Positions 1-10,024 are shown, counted from the stretch's first letter. The stretch: 23,769 nucleotides of DNA from Ectocarpus siliculosus (GCA_000310025.1 FN649729.1:1044752-1068520); one strand, 5' to 3'. The notes: generated by a model from the sequence alone, not told the origin. Numbers and translations: made by a program.

Positions 1-1566
1 AAAGTAGCATGTTTCTCAGTCGCGTTTTGTCCACGGATTACCGTGCTGTGTCCTTCACCCAAACTATTGATCACATTGTCGCAAAAACCTTTGCTCGAAA
101 CCTTTCCATCAGCCTTCCACCAGCTGGCCGTACTTTCGGGATAGAGATGAGTGCGTGCTGTTCGCTCCCCCCGCGAGAACTCCATTGACCATGAGGAGAA
201 ACACATCGTTCCAGCGGCTCCACTTGCAAGATTCTCTCTCGCCCTTCAATCTCATCATACCTGGTTGTTTCAGATTTGTTGTGTGTACGTACCGTAGATC
301 GTGTTCGGCGACAAAGCACGCCAGAGAACGAACGCACCTATCGGCATCATGGGGGCACGGTGTATTGTTAATCCAGCTTCTGACGTGTCCCTGCATGGTG
401 TTGAGTTCTTTCTCACCTGCAACGGAGTGCAAGATGTCATACAATGTCTACTGTCTTCGGCGTTTACTTGCTGACCTCGCCCTCTCCCGGGAATAGACTG
501 CCCGAACGGTCGCGCTTGACACAAGCATCGACAAAACCCGTGCGTGAGCTCAGCCTCAGAGCACGTGCTCCCTGAGTTTGGCGGGGGCCAGTGACTGGGC
601 ATGTGGTCTAGCTTGGTCGAATACAGATTCGTTGAAATCACGTCTTCATTCGTCCGTTGTGTGAGCGCGTGGCGGAACAGGAATCCCGAGAACCTGTCAG
701 GGACTAGGACGAGGATTCGTACGATTCGTAGGCCGACTAGAATCATGAGGAAATCCATGTTCCGTTTGACAAACAAGAACTTCGCCGACATGTTTACACG
801 ATTCTACCAGTAATGTTTGTGCGCCATGCCTTGCCTTGCCGTTGAAGCAAGTGTCTGGGGACTCATCTTCATTGTGACCTCTAAAAGGAGTTCGTCGTGA
901 TTGTATCCTCGACTCTCCACGGATAGAATGCGTTTCGTTGCTCGGGTGAGAAACAGCTAGACACAACGACCACCCGCCTACCGAGAAAATAAAGGGTTGA
1001 ACGACACACAACGTTACACCCCGGTCGAAACGCGACTCACGGAACATAGTTTGAATCGCCACGAAGCGATCCCAACTGATTCCTCGACGCTGACGCCCAC
1101 CTGGCGGTATCACATGAAGCCCGGGGTATACCTTGCCGCTATGTGGAAAATTCACCGCTTTCCGGAATTGCATCTTGATGACCTGGCGGAAATGGAACCC
1201 TTGCGATCGCGATTTCTCCGCCAGAATCACTTTACGTTCCAACAAAAAGGACACCAGAAACACGAGTCTTCCAGCTCCAAACATTTGATGGCAACCGACA
1301 TCCGAGACATGCTCCATGGTTGAAGGCAGCGTGGTTGGTTGCCATGATTTGCTTTGGGACACGTATGGTGTCCTTTGATAGGAGCGGAAAGTGATTCCTG
1401 CTGCAAAGGGTATCGCCCACGAAAGGTTCTCATTGCCCGTCAAGTCACGGTACATGCCCGAAGATCAGGGCCGTACCATTCCGATGAGCGTCCCGGGTGT
1501 CTGTGACACGGCAGGGTAGCATGTGGGCGTCGACGACGGACTCAGCTAGGCTCATTTCCACGCTGA
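1..1566. repeat. Tandem array unit 1 (~1.565 kb), non-coding
   Basis: This is the first visible copy of a head-to-tail repeat. Window position 1 aligns with about position 1570 of the next copy, so the array probably extends left of the window. From about 98 to 1005 it is almost identical to 1663-2570, with one obvious substitution (573 against 2138). The flanking parts are clearly more diverged and carry indels. Open frames on both strands reach 173-252 codons, but the longest (697-1455, minus) is broken in unit 2, overlapping frames on opposite strands are equally open, and no domain is recognisable. I read the unit as non-coding repeat DNA. It could instead be a decayed transposon or spacer of unknown type. 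Confidence 0.85.
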
Positions 1567-3129
1567 TTGCAAGTAGTATGTTTTCTCAGTCGTGTTTTGT
1601 CCAGGGAATACTGTGCTGTGCTCACCCAAACTATCACACTGTCGCAAAAAATCTTTGGTTCGAAACCTTTCCATCAGCCTTCCACCAGCTGGCCGTACTT
1701 TCGGGATAGAGATGAGTGCGTGCTGTTCGCTCCCCCCGCGAGAACTCCATTGACCATGAGGAGAAACACATCGTTCCAGCGGCTCCACTTGCAAGATTCT
1801 CTCTCGCCCTTCAATCTCATCATACCTGGTTGTTTCAGATTTGTTGTGTGTACGTACCGTAGATCGTGTTCGGCGACAAAGCACGCCAGAGAACGAACGC
1901 ACCTATCGGCATCATGGGGGCACGGTGTATTGTTAATCCAGCTTCTGACGTGTCCCTGCATGGTGTTGAGTTCTTTCTCACCTGCAACGGAGTGCAAGAT
2001 GTCATACAATGTCTACTGTCTTCGGCGTTTACTTGCTGACCTCGCCCTCTCCCGGGAATAGACTGCCCGAACGGTCGCGCTTGACACAAGCATCGACAAA
2101 ACCCGTGCGTGAGCTCAGCCTCAGAGCACGTGTTCCCTGAGTTTGGCGGGGGCCAGTGACTGGGCATGTGGTCTAGCTTGGTCGAATACAGATTCGTTGA
2201 AATCACGTCTTCATTCGTCCGTTGTGTGAGCGCGTGGCGGAACAGGAATCCCGAGAACCTGTCAGGGACTAGGACGAGGATTCGTACGATTCGTAGGCCG
2301 ACTAGAATCATGAGGAAATCCATGTTCCGTTTGACAAACAAGAACTTCGCCGACATGTTTACACGATTCTACCAGTAATGTTTGTGCGCCATGCCTTGCC
2401 TTGCCGTTGAAGCAAGTGTCTGGGGACTCATCTTCATTGTGACCTCTAAAAGGAGTTCGTCGTGATTGTATCCTCGACTCTCCACGGATAGAATGCGTTT
2501 CGTTGCTCGGGTGAGAAACAGCTAGACACAACGACCACCCGCCTACCGAGAAAAAAAAGGGTTGAACGACACAGATCGTTACACCCCAGTCGAAACGCGA
2601 CTCACGGAACATAGTTTGAATCGCCAAGAAGCGATCCCAACTGGTTCTTTGATGCTGACGTCCATCTGGCAGTATAACATAAAGCCCGGGGTATACCTTG
2701 CCGCTATGTGGAAAATTCACCGCTTCCCGGAATGTTTCTTTACGTGGCGGAAATAGGACCCTTGCGATCGCGATTTCTCCGCAGGAAAATCACTTTACGC
2801 TCCAACAAAAGGACACCAGAAACACGAGTCTTCCAGTTCCAAACATTTGATGGCAACCGACATCCGAGACATGCTTCGTGGTTGAAGGCAGCGTGGTTGG
2901 TTGCCATGATTTGCTTTGGGACACGTATGGTGTCCTTTGGTTGGAGCGGAAAGTGGTTCCTGCTGCAAAGGGTATCGCCCACGAAAGGTTCTCATTGCCC
3001 GTCAAGCCAGAATTCCTGCCCGAAGATCAGGGCCGTACCATTCCGATGAGCGTCCCGGGTGTCTGTGACACGGCAGGGTAGCATGTGGGCGTCGACGACG
3101 GGACTCAGCTAGGCTCATTTCCACGCTGA
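1567..3129. repeat. Tandem array unit 2 (~1.563 kb)
   Basis: This is the second full copy, in direct orientation. Its start (AAGTAGTATG at 1571) recurs at 3133. The offset to unit 1 is 1565 bp across the conserved core. The right part (about 2575-3130) differs from unit 1 by many substitutions and small indels. These include nine differences in a 44-bp stretch around 2643-2687, eight of which are transitions. No gene is supported in it. Confidence 0.85.
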
Positions 3130-3905
3130 TTGCAAGTAGTATGTTTTCTCAGTCGTGTTTTGTCCAGGGTATACCGGTCGTGCTCTGTCGTTCACCCAAA
3201 CTATCACATTGTCGCAAAAACCTTTGTTCGGATCATTCCCATCAGTTTCCATCAGCTGAGACACCTGCGGGGTAGAGATGAGTGTGTGCTGTTCCTCTGC
3301 CCGCCGTGAAGTCGATTGGCACTGAGAAGGGACCCATCGTTCCAGCGGCTCCAGCTGGAATACTCTCTCTCATCCTCTGACCCTCTCTACATACCTGGTT
3401 GTTTCAACTCGTCGTGTAGTCTAAGTGTTGATCGTGTTCGACGACACAGCACGCCAGAGATAGAACGTATCCATCGGCATGAGGGGGCGCAGTGTATTGT
3501 TTATGGAGCTCCTGATGTACCCCTGCATGGTGTTGAGTTCTTTGTCTCGTGCAACCGAAGTCCAAGATGTGATACTTGCTGGCTTCGACAATTTCTGCTG
3601 AACTCCCACTCATGGGAGGATTAGACGGCCCGAAACGGTCACGCTTGACACAAGCATCGATAACACCCATGTGTGATCTCCACCTCAAAGCACGTGCTGC
3701 GTACGTATTGGTGAGGGTTAGTAACTGGGCGTGTGATCTACCTGGCTCGAATGCGGTTTTGTTGATTTCACGGTTTGATACGTGAACAGGAATCCCGAAC
3801 GCCTGTCAGGGGTTTCGACGAGGGCAACAGCGGTTTCGTAGCCTGCCCAGTTTCATGGTGGAAATCAATGTTTCCGTTTGATGAACAAGGTTGTCGCCGA
3901 CATGA
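3130..3905. repeat. Diverged, truncated array unit 3
   Basis: The opening matches units 1 and 2 closely (AGTATGTTTTCTCAGTCG, then TTTTGTCCAGGG). Homology continues with many substitutions and indels to about the GTCGCCGACATG at 3893, which aligns with 779-791 of unit 1. After that the repeat cannot be followed. The copy is therefore about half length and much older or less homogenised than units 1 and 2. This marks the right edge of the array. Confidence 0.75.
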
Positions 3906-4245
3906 GGGATATAGGTTATCTCCACATATCCCGCCCCTATTTCTAGACGTTTTCTTGGGTTCGCGGAAAGAGTAGGTATCTAGGGATACCAGAACCTGAC
4001 CGGCTGACGGTGCGTCTAGTCAAAAGTTTATTTACAATCGTGCGTCCAATTTGACGGGTTCCTTACGTCCGCTACGTCGTTGGAATTTCCACACGTTCGA
4101 ACATCTTCTTTTTCTAAATTGATGGACGACACAACATTGCCCCCAAGCGGAAGTTGTTCCCTCGCACTTGCACAGCGCAGCGGCCGTCTGTTCCCAACCG
4201 TTGTCTGTGTTTGACCCCGTCCGATTGTGCCCCCCCGCTTCTTCT
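3906..4245. other. Unannotated spacer between the array and the first gene
   Basis: I see no supported gene here. It contains a small perfect hairpin, GGTATC-TAGG-GATACC, near 3976-3991. The right end becomes pyrimidine-rich before the first exon. It may hold the promoter or an upstream exon of the 4246-5813 gene. Confidence 0.4.
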
Positions 4246-4737
4246 ATGTCCGTGTTCCGCTGCTGGCTTGGCTGCGTGTTGCCCCGCAGCGAAGATGCAT
4301 TGAAGATCATGAAACGCGTTGAGAAAACGATGCCCTCGGAGGATCGACCGAAAGAATCAAAACGATGGCCTGTGTTCAACCTCGAAGACACCGAGAAGGC
4401 GGACTACTATGTCCAAGGCAGAACGTGAGCGTCAACTTTCGTGGTGCACTCACCCCTGCACAAACTCTTGACTACCAAGAAAAATGAAAAAAATGAAGAA
4501 ACCGAATCCTGAGTACAACGAACGCTACCAAAGCGTGCTGTACGTTTTGACAAGTTTCGTACTGACACGTTTACTGTCCTGGACGAGACACCAGGATTCG
4601 CTCCCGCGGCTGCTGTCAGCGCGGAAGAGCCCTCCTGCATATCTATGTATCGGCTTTGGGCTACAACAAGTGGTGAACGACGTTGTCGGAGCGCGCTCGT
4701 GCGTTTGACTATACAAAGAGAGAGCGAGAGCGAAAGA

Positions 4738-4831
<94 letters not shown>

Positions 4832-5813
4832 GAGAGAGACAGACAGACAGACAGTACGAGAAGAAGCGGCAAACACACTTATTACTCTATATGATTATGG
4901 GAGAGGTGATGCTGGGTAGGTCTCAGAAAGGTTCCTCAACAGCAAGGAACAATAGGCAACACCAAATTGCTAGCCTACCCCTCCTCTTTGCCCATGATGC
5001 AGAAGAACAGAGGCTGTAGAGGAGCAACTGCGTCACTGGAAATCCAGCGAAAACAACAAGGCCCTAGCGACCGAGAATGTCCGGATGGCGAAGCGGTTAG
5101 CCAAGAGAGCGGGGATACAAGCAGGCCCGCGAACGGACGCGGACTGTAGCAATAGCAGCAGTATCAAGAGCAGCAGTATCACGAGCAACAGTACCAGCAG
5201 CATCAGCGGTGAGAGCTACATGCAAGGTGGCGGCCGCAAACATGAGACCCCCGATGTGCTCGACGCCACCGCTGCCTCCTCCTCGTCAACCAACACCACC
5301 TCCATGCCACTAAAGGCCCCGAAAGAGGTCCAGGAGCCCGGGTTTTTCCCTGCGGCCGGTGCTCCAGCTTCGACTGGCGAGAGTCTCGCCCAGCTGGGTC
5401 AGCTCAAGCCCGACGCTAAGGCCACCGGGATGACCGGGAGGGTGGTGGGTTTGGAGGAAGCTACGGGGGCGTCGTCGAAGGGCGGGGTGTGCGGGCAGGC
5501 GGCGGCAGAGCACAATGAGCAGAGGAAAGGGGGTGGTGAGGCGGAGGACCTCTCGGAGGAGGACCCCGAGGTGGGGTTGGGGGATGGTTACGGAGAAGGA
5601 CCAGAGGCAGGGTTCTCGAGCGCAGTGGCGGAACGGGGGGTCGAATGTGACGGCAATAGCACCGTGGGGCTGCAGGGGGATCAGGGCGCTGATTCTGACT
5701 CGATAGTGCCTCGTCAAGCCGGAAAGTTTCTCAAGACGGAACAAGGCAAATCCTCTCGCTCGGATCACAAGACAGTCAGGCAAGCCGAATGGCACACTCT
5801 GAGAGAGGAATAG
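4246..5813 (+). CDS. Two-exon gene, helical and low-complexity protein of unknown function
   Basis: The proposed model is exon 4246-4424, intron 4425-5002 and exon 5003-5813, giving about 329 residues. The donor is AAC|GTGAGC. The acceptor is a strong pyrimidine tract ending GATGCAG. Two leftover exon-1 bases plus one exon-2 base restore the frame, and total length is divisible by three. The junction reads through a charged stretch (VQGRT then RTEAVEEQLRHW, later ENVRMAKRLAKRAG) that looks helical, possibly coiled-coil. This is followed by a Ser-rich segment and a long Gly/Glu-rich disordered tail ending in LREE. The ATG at 4246 has a weak context. An alternative is that GCCCCGCAG (4281-4289) is an acceptor and the true start lies further left. 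A different splicing with two 55-bp introns (4425-4479, 4540-4594) is also phase-possible but less convincing. I recognise no family. Confidence 0.5.
4714..4855. repeat. Compound microsatellite (GA)n / (GACA)n
   Basis: A near-perfect AG dinucleotide run covers 4741-4811, with imperfect AG-rich sequence to its left. AGAC tetranucleotide blocks at about 4810-4830 and 4838-4854 flank a short AG run. It lies inside the predicted 4425-5002 intron. The Arg/Glu/Asp/Gln dipeptide frames that cross it are artefacts of the repeat. Confidence 0.97.
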
Positions 5814-6054
5814 GCTAAAGCAATCTCGTTGTAGAAACCAGCGGATGCCGATAGAGGCTCTTGCCAACATGTAGTTCTTGTTGCCCCCCAACATAAGCTC
5901 GAAAACGACAGAATCGGGTGGCAGCTTTCTAGAGACGATAAAGGTGAGACCCCCTCTCCCCCCCCCCCCCGGTGTCTGCCATCGGGGTTGAGTTTTCGTC
6001 GCTTGGCAACGACGTTGTAAAACAAGCCAATTCACTTCGTGAACTCGGCAACCA
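5814..6054. other. Intergenic sequence with C tract
   Basis: No gene is supported after the stop at 5811-5813. A 13-C run lies at about 5958-5970. A short hairpin, TTCAC-TTC-GTGAA, lies at 6031-6043. Frames on the minus strand here are shadows of the upstream exon. Confidence 0.5.
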
Positions 6055-6101
6055 GGTTACCGTTTTTTTTTTTTACCTCGTTTTTTTTTTTGGCGGTAAC
6101 C
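6055..6101. repeat. Inverted repeat enclosing two T tracts
   Basis: GGTTACCG (6055-6062) and CGGTAACC (6094-6101) are perfect inverted copies. Between them are runs of 12 and 11 T separated by ACCTCG. The motif TTTTTTTTGGCGGTA at its right side recurs near 20173-20187. It could be the relic of a short dispersed element or a cruciform-forming site. Confidence 0.7.
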
Positions 6102-6121
6102 GTATTGGTGGTCGAGTAGAT

Positions 6122-6177
6122 CATGGTGTGCGGAGTGGAGAACCCTCACTCCGCGCAAAGGGGATGATCGCACCATG
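6122..6177. repeat. Nested hairpin
   Basis: An inner stem pairs GCGGAGTG (6130-6137) with CACTCCGC (6147-6154) over a 9-nt loop. An outer pair is formed by CATGGTG (6122-6128) and CACCATG (6171-6177). All pairs are perfect within each arm. No terminator-like T run follows, and the function is unknown. Confidence 0.7.
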
Positions 6178-6203
6178 TTGTGTTAAATTGGTCAAGCATC
6201 CTC

Positions 6204-6234
6204 GAGACAGTTACACAGTGCTTACAACTGTCTC
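6204..6234. repeat. Perfect 9-bp hairpin
   Basis: GAGACAGTT (6204-6212) pairs with AACTGTCTC (6226-6234) across a 13-nt loop. It is the third inverted repeat within about 180 bp. Confidence 0.7.
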
Positions 6235-6905
6235 TGGAAGTGAAAGCACCAGAAAATAATATTAAGTCATACGCAGCTATCATCCGTACGCAAGGAAGTA
6301 AGCACAAGATGCCGAACACCCTCAGCAGGATGCAGCTCACCCTTCATGCGACTCGCCGAATACCTCACGGCGCTTCGCGCTTGGTGATGTGAGAGCCTGG
6401 CCCGGTGAGAACCCAGCGTGCTCCGTCCCGGCTTTGTAGGGATGCGAGGTCAATGGTCCAACGACTACGGTATGCACGACTATGGGTACACCCCCCCCCC
6501 CCCCCTCTCCTCCCCTGCCATAGCTCCGATTGTAGGGAACTTCTCCGTTCTTGAAACCTCTTCGGGTTTATCAATTCAACCGAGCGTGGGTGGAGAGAAC
6601 GGGCGCGCTAATTCCGCCACCCCCTTTACATTGCTCACGCCCTCTCCTCCCGACATATATCTTTCCGCCTACTTGTACTTTCTTTCATTTCATGAAAATA
6701 TCTGCCGCGCAGGGGGGGCGATAGGGTACGCAGCTTATCAACCCACCTACTCCTTCCCACGCACGCTCGCCAACCAAATTCACGATCCGCCGACAGAGCC
6801 TCACTGCCATCCACCATCTAGTTTTGAGCCAAATAGAAGATTTACGAAGAAGGATCCATTTGTCCTATTGGCCCTCGGTCTCATTTCCTCCCTTCGCTTG
6901 CCACC
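6235..6905. other. Upstream region of the FNIP-like gene, with C15 tract
   Basis: The frame of the repeat protein happens to stay open through this stretch back to a GTG at 6418. It crosses a 15-C homopolymer (6491-6505) and shows no protein-like composition, so I treat it as 5' flank. A pyrimidine-rich segment (about 6880-6900) directly precedes the well-placed ATG at 6906. Confidence 0.5.
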
Positions 6906-7062
6906 ATGCCGACGTGTCTGTTGCAGTGTTGTGGTGGCGGTCCTCACTATCGTGAGTCACCAGTTTTTTGTGTCCACCAAGCACCTTCAATGCTCGTCAT
7001 TGGCGCTAAACGAGGCGTGCCGACGCGCGCCGACGTTGGTGGTACTAGTTGGTGAAGGCTAT

Positions 7063-8529
7063 ATGCCACCAGAGTATCTGACTGGCAGCAAGAAGGAGCA
7101 CGAGGCCGGAGTGCCTCCGGCTACGGCCGGCAACCTGATGAGCGGGTCAAGCGTCGTGCCGGAGTCAAAAAGGGTACCACGAATCCTTCCGGGCGGTCTG
7201 GTGTGGTGCCTGCCCCTGAAGGCGTTCGGACAGGGTGACGTTGACCTCACTGGTGTGCGTTACCTGCGACTGACCGAGACAGCCTGCCTGCCGGATGACC
7301 TGGACTTGCCGGCGTCTCTTGAGCACCTGGACTTTGGAGATGAGTTCAACCACACCATTGTCGGAGTGAAGTGGCCACGCACACTGCAGCGCCTCCAATT
7401 CGGGTATTGCTTCAACAAGCGTGTCGCCGGAGTCGCGTGGCCAGTCTCTCTGCTGCGCCTCCAGTTCGGTGAAAATTTCAATCAACCACTGGCGAAGGTC
7501 GTGTGGCCGGACTCGCTTCTGCAGATCGAGTTCGGGTTTGAATTCAACCAGTCAATCGTAGTCGACTGGCCGGCATCACTGTACGAGTTAAAGTTGGGAT
7601 TTATTTTCGACCAACCAATTGCCGGAGTCACGTGGCCGTCTTCGCTACACCGGCTCCAATTCGGTTGTGAGTTCAACCAATCGCTCTTGGGGGTCGTGTG
7701 GCCACCCACACTGCAGCACCTCCGATTCGGGCATTGTTTCAACAAGCCTGTCGCCGGAGTCGTGTGGCCGCCTGCTCTGGATCTCCTCCAGTTCGGTAGT
7801 GACTTCAACCAACCGCTGGCCGACGTCGTGTGGCCGAACTCGCTGCTGCAGATCGAGTTCGGGGATGAATTCAACCAGTCAATCGTAGTCGACTGGCCGG
7901 CATCATTGTTTGAGTTAAAGCTGGGATATACCTTCGACCAACCAATTACCGGAGTGACGTGGCCGTCTTCGCTACACCGGCTCCAGTTGGGTGGTGAGTT
8001 CAACCACACCATTGTCGGAGTGAAGTGGCCACCCACACTGCAACACCTCCAATTCGGACATTGTTTTAACAAGCCTGTCGCCGGAGTCGCGTGGCCGCCT
8101 GCTCTGGAGTGCCTCCAGTTCGGTGGTCATTTCAACCAACCGCTCGTGAAGGTTGTGTGGCCGACCTCACTGATGCAACTCCGGTTCGGCGTATCCTTCA
8201 ATCAACCCGTCGCCGGAGTCACATGGCCCTCGTCGCTAGAGCACCTAGAGTTCAGTATGAACTTCAATCAGCCGCTCGCTGGAGTCGTGTGGCCGCCTTC
8301 CCTGGAGCGGCTCAAGTTCGGATTCAGTTTCAACTGTCCAATCCATGGAATCGAATGGCCTTCATCCCTACAGCACCTAGCGTTCGGTTGGAGATTCAAC
8401 CAGTCAATCGACGGAGTTGTGTGGCCGCGTTCGGCGCTTGTTCTGAAGGTGGCCATGTGGGATGAGTGGCCGCCATCGGCACAATCTGTGTTGTTGAGCG
8501 ACGAGGTTTTTCACAAACCAGAAACGTAG
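7063..8529 (+). CDS. FNIP-like leucine-rich-repeat protein
   Basis: From the ATG at 7063 the protein has 488 residues. After about 80 N-terminal residues, 7309-8424 encodes 17 tandem units: fifteen of 22 and two of 21 residues. The pattern is P-x-[ST]-L-x-x-L-x-F-G-x-x-F-N-x-[PS]-[ILV]-x-x-V-x-W, and a degenerate 18th unit and short tail follow. This resembles FNIP repeats (Pfam PF05725; Dictyostelium and mimivirus proteins), which form LRR-type solenoids and probably bind other proteins. The Trp/Pro at each unit end is a variant of that pattern. There is no signal peptide or membrane segment from this start. Codons are GC-rich and the array is intact, so the gene appears functional. An alternative start uses the ATG at 6906 (GCCACCATGC) with a short intron from GTGAGT (6952) to an AG at 7047-7048 or 7071-7072, both phase-compatible. 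Partner and role are unknown. Confidence 0.8.
   Translation: MPPEYLTGSKKEHEAGVPPATAGNLMSGSSVVPESKRVPRILPGGLVWCLPLKAFGQGDVDLTGVRYLRLTETACLPDDLDLPASLEHLDFGDEFNHTIVGVKWPRTLQRLQFGYCFNKRVAGVAWPVSLLRLQFGENFNQPLAKVVWPDSLLQIEFGFEFNQSIVVDWPASLYELKLGFIFDQPIAGVTWPSSLHRLQFGCEFNQSLLGVVWPPTLQHLRFGHCFNKPVAGVVWPPALDLLQFGSDFNQPLADVVWPNSLLQIEFGDEFNQSIVVDWPASLFELKLGYTFDQPITGVTWPSSLHRLQLGGEFNHTIVGVKWPPTLQHLQFGHCFNKPVAGVAWPPALECLQFGGHFNQPLVKVVWPTSLMQLRFGVSFNQPVAGVTWPSSLEHLEFSMNFNQPLAGVVWPPSLERLKFGFSFNCPIHGIEWPSSLQHLAFGWRFNQSIDGVVWPRSALVLKVAMWDEWPPSAQSVLLSDEVFHKPET
7375..8160 (+). repeat. Higher-order duplication in the FNIP-like array
   Basis: Units 2-6 (7375-7701) and units 7-11 (7702-8028) form two 327-bp blocks with matching unit order. 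Each contains one of the two 21-residue units, with SIVVDW. Units 12-13 (8029-8160) begin a third partial block. Unit 11 resembles unit 1 more than unit 6 (both contain EFNHTIVGVKW), so exchange between non-adjacent units is likely. Confidence 0.85.
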
Positions 8530-9454
8530 AAATGGCAGGAATTATTGTTCTTCCTGTTCGACGCGGTCCGCCACCATGGGGCTGTGGAACAACGTAATGT
8601 AGACTGCGGCTTAGATGTTGAATCTATTTCGACCAAAAGGCGATCTACGCTAGGAAAAGAGGCTGAGTTGTTGGTGCAGATGCCGTCGCTTGTTTAATGA
8701 TCCCAGTGTGCTGCTGTTGTGGTCCTCACCACACGCACTTGGAAGATACAGGTGTTGAAATCATGCTAGGGCACTTGACTGTGCGAACGTGCAGTCAGAT
8801 GCAGTGCTTTAGCCATTTGAGTACAAGGAGAATTGTGGTTTGATTCTTCGTGTACCATGAAACGCGGCTCCCTTTCGAGACAGTGTTAGACTATATGTGT
8901 AGCTCTTTTTTGTGCCCAAGGCTGCCTTCTGGAGTGGGCCCATGGGAGCACGGCAATGCCATCGGTGATACTACTGTAGATACGAAACCATTCCAAAAGC
9001 ATGCGAATTGGACCTCCGGGAGGCAGCTGCATTTTTGGGGGCAGCTAGCTGACTTGGGGTACGCAGTGGCTCCTCTTCAACAATCCAGGAAACGCCTGAA
9101 TATCTTAGTTTTTCAAATTCTAACTTCAGTACCAACTACGATAGCAAATTAACCGTCCGCAGCGGTCGCTTGTGTACACTGTTAGCGACTGAGATTGTAG
9201 CCCTTGTAATACACGGCAGACTAGCGGTCCGCGATTTTCCAATCGATGCTTCCATCGAGATCGGTGACCAACAAGCAGGATTTTTGAACCCCTAATGTGC
9301 GGTTCGATTTTGAAACGCTTCAAGCACCTTTGCTTATGGCTAGACCTACTGTACATCTACGTGACCCCAGGCATCCAAATCGGCTATTCTATGGGGACGA
9401 GTAGGACATGTGAGGGAAGAGCTGCGCTGAAGCTCGCGGCCCCACACACTCACA
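8530..9454. other. Gene-free stretch between the LRR gene and the retroelement
   Basis: The first part is presumably the 3' untranslated region of the LRR gene. The rest has short open frames on both strands without recognisable domains or codon bias. Decayed reverse-transcriptase sequence could underlie the right end, but I cannot show it. Confidence 0.4.
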
Positions 9455-9576
9455 TAGGCGCTGATTCGCCGTTACAAGTTCGTCCCCAACATGGCTAAAC
9501 AAAACACATTCGGCCTCTGACCACTCTTCTCAAGAAGCAGGGGAATGTTCCCTTCACCCCCTCTGAGGAGCATGTC

Positions 9577-10024
9577 GTTCGAGTCCCGTTGTCTGAGTTG
9601 GCTAACCCTCCTGTTTTGGTTTATCCAGATTGGGATGCCGTTTCGGACGGCTCGCGACCGTTTCACCTTAACTATGATGTAGTCGCGGTGGGTTCGGTTG
9701 AACTCTCGAACAAAACAGCTGGATGGCTCCATTCGTCCCATCTTCTTCATCACCCGGGCTAAGTTGGACTCCGAACGTCATTGGACTCCTCTCTCGATCT
9801 TGAGGCGGGTAGCATCGTGCGATTGGTTGTGGGGTACGAAACTTCATGTAATTGCCGTCCACACATCTCTTGAGCTTTTTGCCAAGGTGGGGGGGAACCA
9901 TGCTCGGGTTCAACATCCGCTTGAATTCCTTTCCGCTTACAACTACACTCTGGAGTATCGCAAGGGATCCGCGAAAGGCGACGCCGACTTCCTCTCTCGT
10001 CTTCCTATCGGTGGCCGAATGTGA
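9577..10024 (+). pseudogene. Gypsy RT tail / RNase H domain, frameshifted
   Basis: The first frame (9577-about 9690) reads LSELANPPVLVYPDWD, the usual lead-in to the RNase H fold. A frameshift then moves the match to the frame containing QLDGSIRPIFFITRAKLDSE, and later LEFLSAYNYTLEYRKGSA and DADFLSRLP, the classic end of gypsy RNase H. The segment after the first conserved Asp is scrambled. A further shift near 10010 carries the match into the linker (SDRSSLTPAEDEE). It cannot be translated as one protein. Confidence 0.85.

Noticed and set aside
697-1455. 252-codon minus-strand frame in array unit 1
   Set aside because: It is broken into pieces in unit 2, shows no family resemblance and lacks coding character.
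270-2356. Identical 111- and 173-codon minus-strand frames in both array units as genes
   Set aside because: Their identity only reflects the near-identical DNA core. The frames overlap others on both strands, have no domain and are not kept in the diverged third unit.
4525-4919. Arg/Glu and Leu/Ser dipeptide-repeat proteins across the microsatellite
   Set aside because: They are translations of the GA repeat and lie in a predicted intron.
6418-7062. Extended N-terminus of the FNIP-like protein from the GTG at 6418
   Set aside because: It needs a non-ATG start, crosses a 15-C homopolymer and has no protein-like composition.
7482-8072. Minus-strand repeated frame opposite the FNIP-like array
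   Set aside because: It is the antisense shadow of the repeat array.
8795-8870. Possible tRNA around a T-loop-like GGTTTGATTC
   Set aside because: No matching acceptor, D or anticodon arms could be folded.
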